64,000 bases of DNA from Paludibacter propionicigenes WB4 (GTDB lineage: Bacteria > Bacteroidota > Bacteroidia > Bacteroidales > Paludibacteraceae): contig NC_014734.1 in assembly GCF_000183135.1 (NCBI RefSeq), positions 1,488,001 to 1,552,000 on the forward strand, given 5' to 3'. The notes beneath the pieces were generated by a model. That model had not been told where the DNA came from and searched no databases. It saw only the letters and a program-made list of their open reading frames with translations. Positions 8,362-15,975 of the stretch are shown here, piece by piece (position 1 is the first letter of the stretch; the number at the start of each line of letters is the position of its first letter). A program made the position numbers and the translations under genes.

Positions 8362-10851
8362 TCAGGCCTGCTGAGCTGTTTGTTTAGAGTTTTTCCACTG
8401 CAAGAAACCAAAACCTGCCAACCCTAATATCAACAAAATGGAAGATATAAGAGCAATTGTATTTCCAACACTGTATGACTTAGGTTCGAATCTGAATTCA
8501 ATTTCATAGTTTCCGGCTTTGAGCGGCATTGCACGCAACAAATAATTGGCGCGGACATACGGCACCTGTTTACCGCCGATGTACGCATTCCAGCCTTTAT
8601 CATAATAGATCTCGGAGAATACAGCCATCTGGTCTGTTTTTGAACTGAAACTATATTTCAACTGATTTGGTTCATATTTAGTCAACGCAATGTGAGCAGA
8701 CGAATCAGCCGAAAGTTTGGCTGGCAGAACCGAAGCAAAAGATTTATCTACTACTGCTTCATTCTTTGTGTTTATCTCGCCCAGTATCTTCATTTCTTCA
8801 TTAGCATCATTTGCCGTCCGTACTTTGCTTACAAACCACGCATTACCATTGGCATAAGGATTTACTAACGGAGCAGCTTCTTTGTTATAAATCAAATACT
8901 TCATGTTCAACATATTCAGAACATTCAGCGAATCGAGTGTACCTGAAAGCTGATCGGTGCTCTTGACGCGGCTAAAACTGGAGAATAACTGCGTCAACTC
9001 CTTAGTCAGATACATATTAATAAGTTCCTGATAACGACGAAGTTTTGCAGCATGATATCCACCAATATTCTTGTGGAAATATGAAGGTGATGCATTCTGG
9101 AAAACATCAACTGTAGCATCCAACATTCTAAACTGTGATTTATCTTCGAGAATAATTTTATCTGCAGTAGATGGTTGAATAAGATTTTCTATACGACGCG
9201 GACGTTGGAAATTATCATTGTTCAAATAACGCTTGGCAACGGGTACCATATCTGCTAACACTAAAACCGCGAAAAGAACATAAGCCAATTTTGCTTTCAA
9301 ATAGTTTTTAGCATAAAGCCAGATTAAACCGGCTGACAATAATACAAAAGCCAAAGAACGAAGCGCATCTGAACGAAGTAAAGCAGCACGATCCAACGGT
9401 AAGGTTTCTCTCAAAAATGCATTGTTGCCCTGATATTGAGCATCGGCAGGCGAAATAAAGCTTCCCGACAGCGAAGGAATCAACGCAAATATCAAAGCAA
9501 TACCTCCCACAATACCGGCACTAATCAATACCGGTTTGATTAATTTTTGTTTGTCGGTTTTTTCAGCAAAAACTTCTTTCAATGCCAATATCGCCAACAA
9601 CGTAATTCCAAAACCTGCAGCAACGAGCGTCATCGAAACTGTTCTGAATTTATTGTAGAGCGGCACATAGTTGATGAACAAATCGGTAAGCCACATAAAG
9701 TTTTTACCCCACGAAAGCATCAATGTCAATGCTATCATCGGAAGCAACCACCATTTGGTACGTTTATCTACAATGAACAAGCTCAACACAAACAGAAAAC
9801 ATACGATTGCTCCGATATATACCGGTCCGGATGTTCCGGGTTGATCTCCCCAATAAAGCGGAAACTGATTTTCCTTCATTATTTTTGCTACATCGGGGGC
9901 ACCCAGTTCAGTTAGTTTCTTACCGGTTTCACTGTCTGCTGTCAGTGTGCCGCCACTGGCTCCACCCTTAAAGTCGGGGATCAGGAGAGTCATTGTTTCA
10001 TCAATGCCGTAACTCCATTGAGTTATGTAATCTTTATTCAGACCATGTTGCGAGCTTTGAGCATCAACCGTTAAGCCGTTTGAATCGCCGCGCATGGTGG
10101 CTTTACTGTAATCGTATGTGGTCAACAAAGCTGTTGCATTCATCCCAACGCCTATCGCCGCAGCTGCAAGCAACACTCCGCACGATTTTAAAAACTTAGT
10201 GATTTCTTTTTCTTTCAGGCTGTAGATAAACTCAGCAATGGCCAAGAATATCAATATGATAACGGTGTAATATAAAATCTGAACGTGATTTGCCCTGACA
10301 GCCAATCCCAGAAAAATAGCCGTCAGAATTCCTCCCAACAGCAATTTACGTCTGAAGGTCATAAACACACTACCAATCAGCGGAGCCATATAAGCTATGG
10401 TGATAGCCTTGGAATTGTGCCCTACCGCCACGATTATAAAGTTATACGATGCAAATGCAAAAGCTATGGCACCCACTATGGCCAACCAGGGGTTTACACG
10501 AAACGCAAGCAACAGGATATAAAATCCTATAAGATAAAGCATCAAATAATAAACCGTATTTGGAAAAACACGAATTACATCGTCCACAAACTTCAGTATA
10601 TTGTTTGGCTGCGACATCGCAATCTGATAAGTTGGCATTCCTCCAAACATAGAGTTGGTCCAAAGTGCCACATCGCTGTGGGTAGCATTGTAATCAACTG
10701 ACTCTTTTGCCATGCAAGCCCAACTTTCAGTATCATGACCGATTAGTTGTTTTCCTTCGATAACAGGCGTGAAATACAAGAAAGAAATGCAGACAAATAC
10801 AAGAAAAGCAGCAATGTGCGGAGCGAATTTAGTAAGAACTGTTTTATTCAT
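8362..10851 (-). CDS. YfhO-family polytopic membrane protein
   Basis: An 829-residue protein (from the MNKTVLTKF start) with at least ten hydrophobic helices and a large extracytoplasmic C-terminal half ending in a last helix near the C-terminus. The GHDTESWACMAKE segment after the first helix, the repeated helices and the late YYDKGWNAYIGGKQVPYVRANYLLRA motif identify the YfhO family (Pfam YfhO), relatives of GT-C glycosyltransferases with a proposed role in glycosylating cell-envelope polymers. A longer frame could start at 10911, but the promoter element at 10898-10905 lies inside that extension, so the start at 10851 is preferred. It is the first gene of the yfhO-ftsX-DUF3098-uppP-truB-queA operon. 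Confidence 0.85.
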   Translation of the reverse strand: MNKTVLTKFAPHIAAFLVFVCISFLYFTPVIEGKQLIGHDTESWACMAKESVDYNATHSDVALWTNSMFGGMPTYQIAMSQPNNILKFVDDVIRVFPNTVYYLMLYLIGFYILLLAFRVNPWLAIVGAIAFAFASYNFIIVAVGHNSKAITIAYMAPLIGSVFMTFRRKLLLGGILTAIFLGLAVRANHVQILYYTVIILIFLAIAEFIYSLKEKEITKFLKSCGVLLAAAAIGVGMNATALLTTYDYSKATMRGDSNGLTVDAQSSQHGLNKDYITQWSYGIDETMTLLIPDFKGGASGGTLTADSETGKKLTELGAPDVAKIMKENQFPLYWGDQPGTSGPVYIGAIVCFLFVLSLFIVDKRTKWWLLPMIALTLMLSWGKNFMWLTDLFINYVPLYNKFRTVSMTLVAAGFGITLLAILALKEVFAEKTDKQKLIKPVLISAGIVGGIALIFALIPSLSGSFISPADAQYQGNNAFLRETLPLDRAALLRSDALRSLAFVLLSAGLIWLYAKNYLKAKLAYVLFAVLVLADMVPVAKRYLNNDNFQRPRRIENLIQPSTADKIILEDKSQFRMLDATVDVFQNASPSYFHKNIGGYHAAKLRRYQELINMYLTKELTQLFSSFSRVKSTDQLSGTLDSLNVLNMLNMKYLIYNKEAAPLVNPYANGNAWFVSKVRTANDANEEMKILGEINTKNEAVVDKSFASVLPAKLSADSSAHIALTKYEPNQLKYSFSSKTDQMAVFSEIYYDKGWNAYIGGKQVPYVRANYLLRAMPLKAGNYEIEFRFEPKSYSVGNTIALISSILLILGLAGFGFLQWKNSKQTAQQA

Positions 10852-10897
10852 GATGATGCGCTTGGTTTGCGATAAGCAGTTTTGGGGAAAAATCGTA

Positions 10898-10905
10898 CAA
10901 AAGTA
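10898..10905 (-). promoter_or_regulatory. -7 element for the yfhO operon
   Basis: On the minus strand this is TACTTTTG, a match to TAnnTTTG, 47 bp before the chosen yfhO start. It decides the start codon: an ATG at 10911 would be upstream of transcription. No correctly spaced TTG is obvious. Confidence 0.65.
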
Positions 10906-11041
10906 CATCAATTTTTCACAATTGATATTCCATAAGCGGTTAAAAATTGTTGAAATGACTAAAGTAATAATATTAGAGCTAAAACAGGGGGTTATTTGGT
11001 CATTTTTAATTGAAAAATTGCCGCTACACTTAATTTATAAA

Positions 11042-11072
11042 TTGGCAATATGCTGAAAAATCAGTACTTTTG
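11042..11072 (+). promoter_or_regulatory. Promoter of sufS-sufE (TTG-N20-TACTTTTG)
   Basis: TTG at 11042-11044 and TACTTTTG at 11065-11072 are spaced 20 bp apart. The ATG of sufS lies 35 bp further on. This is one of the best consensus matches in the window. Confidence 0.75.
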
Positions 11073-11106
11073 TCGAACAAAACGATAGTAAAAGAGTTTC
11101 ATTGAC

Positions 11107-12330
11107 ATGGATAAAGAACAAATACAACATATACGGGCTGATTTTCCTATTTTAACAGAAAAAATCTACGGAAAGGAGTTGATTTATTTTGATAACGGTG
11201 CCACCACCCAAAAACCACGATGCGTAGTTGAAAAGATGGAAAACGGGTACTACCATTTAAATGCCAATATACACCGAGGCGTACATTATCTGAGCCAAAA
11301 AGCAACTGAAGCCCACGAAGCTGCACGAGTTACTGTGGCTGAATTTCTACACGCCGGCAAACACGAAGAAATCATTTTTACACGCGGCACCACCGAAGCC
11401 ATTAATTTGGTAGCTACGTCGTTTGGTGAAGCATTTTGTAACGCTGGTGACGAAATAATAGTGTCGGTCATGGAGCACCATTCCAACATTGTTCCCTGGC
11501 AAATGCTCTGCGAGCGAAAAGGTTTGAAGCTTAAAGTGATACCCATGAACGAATGCGGCGAGCTGAACATTGAAGCGTTCAAAGCATTGCTTAACGAACG
11601 AACAAAAATTGTGTCGGTAGCTCACGTTTCAAATGTATTGGGCACTATCAATCCCGTCAAAGAAATCATCCGCATCGCTCACGAAAAAAATGTTCCGGTT
11701 CTTATAGACGGTGCTCAAGCCGTTCCGCACATTCCGGTAAATGTAGTGGAGCTCGACGCTGATTTCTACGTATTTTCTGCTCATAAAATTTACGGACCTA
11801 CCGGCATTGGTGTTCTTTACGGAAAGTCCGACCTGCTGAATGCAATTCCACCTTACCAAGGCGGCGGCGAAATGATAGCAACTGTTTCTTTTGAGAAAAC
11901 CACCTACAACGAACTTCCGTTTAAATTTGAAGCCGGAACTCCGGACTATATTGGTTCTACGGCTTTGGCTGAAGCTATCAGGTATGTTGATAATATTGGC
12001 TTAGATAAAATTGCCGAACACGAACATGAGCTGCTCACCTACGGCACAAAACGCTTGTTGGAAATAGACGGAATGCGAATTATCGGAACGGCAAAGGATA
12101 AAAGTTCGGTTATTTCATTTCTGGTAGGCAACATTCACCCATACGACATTGGCATGTTACTGGATAAACTCGGAATTGCAGTTCGTACCGGTCACCACTG
12201 CGCGCAACCTCTTATCGATTCGCTCGAAATTCCGGGAACGGTGCGGGCGTCATTTGCGTTCTACAATACAAAAGAAGAAATTGACACATTCGTAGAGGCG
12301 CTGAAACGCGTGGTTACCATGTTAAGCTGA
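11107..12330 (+). CDS. sufS: Cysteine desulfurase SufS
   Basis: A PLP-dependent enzyme that removes sulfur from cysteine and hands it as persulfide to SufE for Fe-S cluster assembly. The 407 residues match group II desulfurases. Seen are YFDNGATTQKP at the N-terminus, the ANIHRGVHYLS segment, the PLP Schiff-base lysine in FSAHKIYGP (Lys227) and the persulfide cysteine in RTGHHCAQP (Cys365) within a short loop, as in SufS rather than IscS. SufE follows 57 bp downstream; no sufBCD genes are in the window. Confidence 0.95.
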   Translation: MDKEQIQHIRADFPILTEKIYGKELIYFDNGATTQKPRCVVEKMENGYYHLNANIHRGVHYLSQKATEAHEAARVTVAEFLHAGKHEEIIFTRGTTEAINLVATSFGEAFCNAGDEIIVSVMEHHSNIVPWQMLCERKGLKLKVIPMNECGELNIEAFKALLNERTKIVSVAHVSNVLGTINPVKEIIRIAHEKNVPVLIDGAQAVPHIPVNVVELDADFYVFSAHKIYGPTGIGVLYGKSDLLNAIPPYQGGGEMIATVSFEKTTYNELPFKFEAGTPDYIGSTALAEAIRYVDNIGLDKIAEHEHELLTYGTKRLLEIDGMRIIGTAKDKSSVISFLVGNIHPYDIGMLLDKLGIAVRTGHHCAQPLIDSLEIPGTVRASFAFYNTKEEIDTFVEALKRVVTMLS

Positions 12331-12387
12331 AATAAGCACGACTGCAACATTAACTGATTCAGAATTACAAATTTTTTAAATGGAAAT

Positions 12388-12816
12388 ATGACTATCAACG
12401 AATTACAAGAAAGCATTATAGACGAATTCAGCATATTTGACGACTGGATGGATAAATACGCATTGCTCATTGACTTAGGAAACCTACTCGAGCCCCTTGA
12501 TGAAAAACAAAAAACACAACAAAACATTATTGTTGGTTGCCAGAGCAGGGTTTGGCTGAATGCAGAGTTTAAAGATGGTATAGTTACTTATCAGGGCGAA
12601 AGTGATGCTGTATTGGTCAAAGGAATTGTATCGTTGTTGATTAAAGTACTTTCGGGACATACGCCCGATGAGATTTTGGAAACCGACCTCTATTTTATCG
12701 ATGAGATAGGACTGAAAGAACACCTCTCTCCTACCCGCTCCAACGGATTGGTGGCTATGGTGAAACAAATGAAAATGTATGCGCTGGCTTTTAAATCGGT
12801 TACTAGCAGTAAGTAA
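12388..12816 (+). CDS. sufE: SufE family sulfur acceptor
   Basis: Accepts persulfide sulfur from SufS and passes it to the SufBCD scaffold. The 142-residue protein is of standard size. The acceptor cysteine is Cys51 in the motif VGCQSRVWL, followed by the usual core with DAVLVKGIVSLLIKVLSGHTPDEIL and a C-terminal LSPTRSNGLVAMVKQM helix. It shares the sufS promoter and ends before a strong bidirectional terminator. Family and pairing are secure. Confidence 0.93.
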   Translation: MTINELQESIIDEFSIFDDWMDKYALLIDLGNLLEPLDEKQKTQQNIIVGCQSRVWLNAEFKDGIVTYQGESDAVLVKGIVSLLIKVLSGHTPDEILETDLYFIDEIGLKEHLSPTRSNGLVAMVKQMKMYALAFKSVTSSK

Positions 12817-12838
12817 AACATACTTTAAGCAGAAAAAT

Positions 12839-12875
12839 ACACAGGCAGAATTTCATATAGAAATTCTGCCTGTGT
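12839..12875. terminator. Bidirectional terminator between sufE and ruvC
   Basis: The 16-bp perfect arms ACACAGGCAGAATTTC and GAAATTCTGCCTGTGT enclose a 5-nt loop between convergent genes. T-rich sequence follows on both strands. Confidence 0.8.
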
Positions 12876-12882
12876 TATAATA

Positions 12883-13479
12883 TTACAATTCCGGAGTCGG
12901 ATCGGGAATAATCTTCTTCGGAGTTTTTACCTTTCCTTCGTTTTTGGCAATAAAATCTTTCCACCCTGAATACGCTTTTTCCGAAGTTGGTTTTCCCAAC
13001 TGTAAAAAATGACAGTATGCCGCGGCCAATCCATCAGTTGCATCCAGCTGCGGAAGCATGCTCTCCTGAGGGATTTTCAAATAGCGCCTCAACATATCGG
13101 CAACTTGCTCTTTGGAAGCACTACCACTACCCGTAATAGCCATTTTAATTTTCAGCGGAGCATACTCAGTTATCGGAACATCGCGATACAATGCTGCCGA
13201 CATGGCAACGCCCTGAGCACGACCAAGCTTAAGCATAGACTGCACATTCTTTCCGAAAAATGGAGCCTCGATAGCTAAATGATCCGGATGAAATTCATCT
13301 ATCAAGGACAACGTGCGGGCAAAAACCCGCTGCAGTTTCAGGTAATGATTGGAGTATTTCTTCAGATCTAAAACGCCCATGGCCAGCATCTCGGTTTTAT
13401 TCCCCGAAACCTTCAGTATGCCGTACCCCATGATGGTTGTTCCGGGATCAATGCCTAATATAATGTGTTCTTTAATCAT
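12883..13479 (-). CDS. ruvC: Crossover junction endodeoxyribonuclease RuvC
   Basis: A homodimeric Holliday-junction resolvase acting with RuvAB in recombinational repair. The 198 residues contain the acidic catalytic residues in their family motifs: Asp11 in [13 protein letters not shown], a Glu in LAIEAPFF (about residue 70), and the Asp pair in [13 protein letters not shown] near residue 150. A basic, proline-rich tail of about 25 residues ([14 protein letters not shown]) extends beyond the usual end. It follows the DUF4286 gene by 39 bp, an arrangement that recurs in Bacteroidetes. Confidence 0.95.
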   Translation of the reverse strand: MIKEHIILGIDPGTTIMGYGILKVSGNKTEMLAMGVLDLKKYSNHYLKLQRVFARTLSLIDEFHPDHLAIEAPFFGKNVQSMLKLGRAQGVAMSAALYRDVPITEYAPLKIKMAITGSGSASKEQVADMLRRYLKIPQESMLPQLDATDGLAAAYCHFLQLGKPTSEKAYSGWKDFIAKNEGKVKTPKKIIPDPTPEL

Positions 13480-13518
13480 TTATAATTTTCATAGAGGTAT
13501 AAGAAACTGAGGCAGAAA

Positions 13519-13830
13519 TCAGTTATGATCTATCAAATCCAAAACCGTAGTAAAGAAAACAACTTCGGAGCCAAACTGTCGGCTACATTCTTCTTTGAAC
13601 TCAGCACTAAATTCCTGATTCCACAATTTCAAAGTTCGCATATCTTCCACCCGAAACTGAACAGAAAATGATGTTCCTTCCTGCTCGGCGCTGGTAATAA
13701 CTCTTGCCAACTGCGGCTGCGTGAAATAATTGGAATTGAGCATAAAAGGGATATGTTGCTCACGAACCCACGTAAGCCAAGGAGCGCGGACCTTATCCGA
13801 CACAAGATATGTTATGTTGAAAATTAGCAT
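13519..13830 (-). CDS. DUF4286 family protein
   Basis: A 103-residue soluble protein starting MLIFNITYLVSDKV. It matches the DUF4286 family, a Bacteroidetes-wide ferredoxin-like-fold protein of unknown function; motifs seen are the WLTWVREQHIPFML segment and SFSVQFRVEDMRTLKLW. The frame is open further upstream to 13908, but the -7 element at 13863-13870 lies in that extension, so the start at 13830 is chosen. It is cotranscribed with ruvC. The linkage hints at DNA metabolism, but nothing in the protein itself shows it. Confidence 0.8.
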   Translation of the reverse strand: MLIFNITYLVSDKVRAPWLTWVREQHIPFMLNSNYFTQPQLARVITSAEQEGTSFSVQFRVEDMRTLKLWNQEFSAEFKEECSRQFGSEVVFFTTVLDLIDHN

Positions 13831-13862
13831 AGAATTGGCATTATTGTTAGTAAAATTGTAAA

Positions 13863-13870
13863 CAAAAGTA
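13863..13870 (-). promoter_or_regulatory. -7 element for DUF4286-ruvC
   Basis: TACTTTTG on the minus strand lies 32 bp before the DUF4286 start at 13830. It is only 22 bp from the divergent tRNA promoter element. Confidence 0.7.
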
Positions 13871-13892
13871 CGCATAATTTCGAAAACTTCCT

Positions 13893-13900
13893 TATCTTTG
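13893..13900 (+). promoter_or_regulatory. -7 element for tRNA-Ala
   Basis: TATCTTTG ends 22 bp before the first base of the tRNA. A short leader is expected for a tRNA transcript. Confidence 0.65.
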
Positions 13901-13922
13901 CCCTGCAATTTAAAATCAAGCC

Positions 13923-13996
13923 GGGGGTTTAGCTCATCTGGCTAGAGCGCGACACTGGCAGTGTCGAGGTGACCGGTTCGAGTCCGGTAATCTCCA
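13923..13996 (+). tRNA. tRNA-Ala (anticodon GGC)
   Basis: A 74-nt cloverleaf can be folded by hand. The acceptor stem GGGGGTT pairs with AATCTCC, including the G3:U70 wobble pair that is the main identity element of alanine tRNAs. The D-stem is GCTC/GAGC, and the anticodon stem CGACA/TGTCG carries the loop CTGGCAG (anticodon GGC at 13957-13959, reading GCC). The T-arm ACCGG-TTCGAGT-CCGGT is perfect. The discriminator base is A. CCA is not encoded. A promoter element lies 22 bp upstream and a hairpin terminator follows, so it is a single-gene unit. Confidence 0.97.
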
Positions 13997-14011
13997 CTTG
14001 ATTCAAAGAAA

Positions 14012-14047
14012 AAGGCTTATCGATAAATCGGTAAGCCTTACTTTTTT
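14012..14047 (+). terminator. Terminator after tRNA-Ala
   Basis: AAGGCTTAtCGA pairs with TCGgTAAGCCTT (14012-14039) and is followed by a T-run at 14042-14047, 15 bp after the tRNA. Confidence 0.8.
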
Positions 14048-14067
14048 ATGTTTACTTAGGTGTTCAA

Positions 14068-14451
14068 CTACAACACTAATTCAACGAACAATTTTTCGAT
14101 GGTCTGATCCAGATTATCCGAGAATCCGGAATGCGGACGCGAGGTTTGAATACACGAACTACGCACCGCGGTGAGCCAACGGAACCGTTCGGGGATATCA
14201 AACTGCGCTATTACTCCCGCTTCTTTTTTTCCATTGCAAATGCTTTCGAACGATTTTAAGGCTTCCTGCAACAAATCCATATCCAGCTCGGTAGAAAACG
14301 CTCCCAGTCGGTCAGCATTTAAACTGTACATCATCCGAATGTATTTTGCCTTTTTGGAAAACAAAATAATCCCCACGTTGATAAACTCTTCGCGCTCCAC
14401 CCTCGGCAAAACACGAATAACGGCGTATTCAAATAAGTGCTTTCCTTGCAT
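14068..14451 (-). CDS. DUF3037 family protein
   Basis: The 127-residue protein begins EYAVIRVLPRVEREEFINVGIILFSKKAKYI, the signature of DUF3037, a soluble family of unknown function. Its start lies inside the end of the HipA-like kinase gene (23-bp overlap at 14429-14451), so the two are probably translationally coupled. DUF3037 genes commonly accompany HipA-like genes, suggesting the two products act together. No toxin-antitoxin activity can be read directly from this sequence. Confidence 0.8.
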   Translation of the reverse strand: MQGKHLFEYAVIRVLPRVEREEFINVGIILFSKKAKYIRMMYSLNADRLGAFSTELDMDLLQEALKSFESICNGKKEAGVIAQFDIPERFRWLTAVRSSCIQTSRPHSGFSDNLDQTIEKLFVELVL

Positions 14452-15211
14452 TGAGTGCTTCGTTTAAAAAGTTTTCTGAATGATTTAGTCTTTCGCTAAG
14501 GAATTGGTAATACACTTCTCTTATCGAATCAGGAGTTTCACCATCTTCCGTCCAGTTAGCCCAGGTATCGGGAATCATATTCGTTATTTCGCGTAGAACA
14601 TCGTTCGTGAGAATTTGCTTACATTCAGCATTTACTTCCTCCAGTTGGTCGGCAAAAGGCAACAGAACATGATCTTTGATAAGCGGGAACGGCGTGAGCG
14701 CCTGCTTCATGTGATTGGTCCATGAGTGGTGAAAATACAGTGTCGCGCCGTGGTCGATAAGCCATAATTCTTTGTGCCACATCAATAGATTTGTATTCTT
14801 GACCGTCCGGTCGACGTTGGTCAGGAAAGCATCCATCCAAACTATGAGCGATGCAGTTCGTCCGTCTATTTTGGTGGTAACAGGATCATAAGTAAGCGCT
14901 CCCGACAGAAAGTGCAAACCCAGGTTCAGTCCCTGACTTCCTTGCAGCAAGTCCTGAATTTCTTCGTCGCCCTCGGTTTGCCCGAAAGCTTTGTCCAGTT
15001 CTACAAAAACCAGTTCGGGGATGCGTAACTTCAGCAACTTGGCAATCGTGCCGCCAATCAGCTCGGATATCAACATTTTGGTGCCATGCCCCGATCCACG
15101 AAACTTGACAACATATTTGAAGTCGTCATCAGCTTCGGCCAATGCCGGCAGCGAACCTCCTTCGCGCAAAGGAGTGATATAGCGGGTTACATTTACGGTA
15201 CGTAGGGTCAT
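14429..15211 (-). CDS. HipA-like kinase domain protein
   Basis: The 260-residue protein resembles the C-terminal kinase half of HipA serine/threonine kinases (HipA_2-type family). Motifs visible are FRGSGHGTKMLISELIGG near residue 34 (nucleotide-binding region), NVDRTVKNTNLL near residue 132 (the catalytic Asp/Asn loop) and LWLIDHGATLYF, the metal-binding Asp segment. The N-terminal HipA subdomain is missing and no HipB-like helix-turn-helix antitoxin is adjacent. Instead it overlaps a DUF3037 gene. Substrate and physiological role are unknown; phosphotransferase activity is inferred from motif retention. Confidence 0.75.
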   Translation of the reverse strand: MTLRTVNVTRYITPLREGGSLPALAEADDDFKYVVKFRGSGHGTKMLISELIGGTIAKLLKLRIPELVFVELDKAFGQTEGDEEIQDLLQGSQGLNLGLHFLSGALTYDPVTTKIDGRTASLIVWMDAFLTNVDRTVKNTNLLMWHKELWLIDHGATLYFHHSWTNHMKQALTPFPLIKDHVLLPFADQLEEVNAECKQILTNDVLREITNMIPDTWANWTEDGETPDSIREVYYQFLSERLNHSENFLNEALNARKALI

Positions 15212-15239
15212 TAGATTATCTATTATATTTTACCCCAAA

Positions 15240-15400
15240 CCCCTAAAGGGGCTTAGAATTACTTTTTATGTTATATACAGGCTTCACGGCTATTCAACAC
15301 TTTCTTTGTCCCAAAGGGACTAAATGTGAATAACCTCCGGTGAAGCCGGAGGATTTTGAAGCTTCATGCTATTTACAGCCCCGAAGGGGTTGAATATCAA
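15240..15400. repeat. Left REP-like hairpin array of the RAYT element
   Basis: This non-coding stretch holds four hairpins: CCCC-TAAA-GGGG (15240-15251), GTCCC-AAA-GGGAC (15308-15320), CCTCCGG/CCGGAGG (15334-15352) and CCCC-GAA-GGGG (15379-15389). A degenerate, oppositely oriented copy of the linker (ggcttcacggctattcaac) lies at about 15278-15296. The last three hairpins and their linkers are mirrored on the other side of the transposase gene. Confidence 0.8.
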
Positions 15401-15847
15401 TCAAGGGAAGAAATTCTCATTTATTTCCACTTCATGTTCGATCAACAATTTTCTTAGTTCTTCTTCAAAAGTAGTTGTTTTATGATGTTCCCGTTGATTC
15501 TTGATGTAATTTATAATTGTTTCCTTATCACCATAAGCATACGAAAATGCTGCATAACCATCTGCCCAACCATAAAATTCAGGAAACTTTCCACTTTCTT
15601 TGATCCAAATTGAAGAAGCTGTTTTTATATCTCGTAGATAATCAGCCAAAGCAATAGATGGATGTAAATCGGATAAAATATGAATGTGATCTTCCATTCC
15701 ATTTATTCGATAAAGTTTACCGTTTTTGCCTTTGATTACTCCCCAGATATATTTATAGAGTTCCTCGCTATTTTCGAGATTTAGTGTTTTTATACTGTCT
15801 TTTGTCCGAAAAACAATGTGATATAGAATTTGACGGTAGCTTGACAT
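15401..15847 (-). CDS. REP-associated tyrosine transposase (IS200/IS605-like Y1 HUH family)
   Basis: The 148-residue protein is full length for a Y1 transposase. It has the HUH metal-binding motif His54-Ile-His56 and the catalytic tyrosine Tyr114 in the helix IINYIKNQREHH, which is the family's YxxNQ-type signature. Such enzymes nick and join single-stranded DNA at hairpins. No accessory tnpB/iscB gene is present. The gene sits inside a symmetric set of hairpins (15240-15400 and 15866-15960), the arrangement expected of a REP-associated tyrosine transposase (RAYT), not of an autonomous IS200. All catalytic residues are intact, so it may be active. Confidence 0.88.
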   Translation of the reverse strand: MSSYRQILYHIVFRTKDSIKTLNLENSEELYKYIWGVIKGKNGKLYRINGMEDHIHILSDLHPSIALADYLRDIKTASSIWIKESGKFPEFYGWADGYAAFSYAYGDKETIINYIKNQREHHKTTTFEEELRKLLIEHEVEINENFFP

Positions 15848-15865
15848 AACATGTTCAGTATTTTG

Positions 15866-15960
15866 TGATATTCAACCCCTTCGGGGCTGCAAGGTTGTTT
15901 ACATTTGTATCCGTGGGCTTCACCCACGGTTATTCACATTTACTTCCTTCGGGAGATAGC
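15866..15960. repeat. Right REP-like hairpin array of the RAYT element
   Basis: Hairpins CCCC-TTC-GGGG (15876-15886), CCGTGGG/CCCACGG (15911-15929) and CTTCC-TTC-GGGAG (15943-15955) occur in reverse order and orientation to those on the left. The block TGATATTCAACCCCTTCGG and the linker GTTATTCACATTTA are shared as inverted repeats. The middle hairpin differs from its left partner by paired, compensating changes. Confidence 0.85.
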
Positions 15961-15975
15961 TGACTATCGTATCTT

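Noticed and set aside
10852-10911. N-terminal extension of the YfhO protein (start at 10911)
   Set aside because: The -7 promoter element lies inside it, and the extra residues do not look like a membrane protein start.
15401-15847. Autonomous IS200/IS605 element
   Set aside because: Flanking hairpin arms in mirror order and lack of tnpB fit a REP-associated transposase better.
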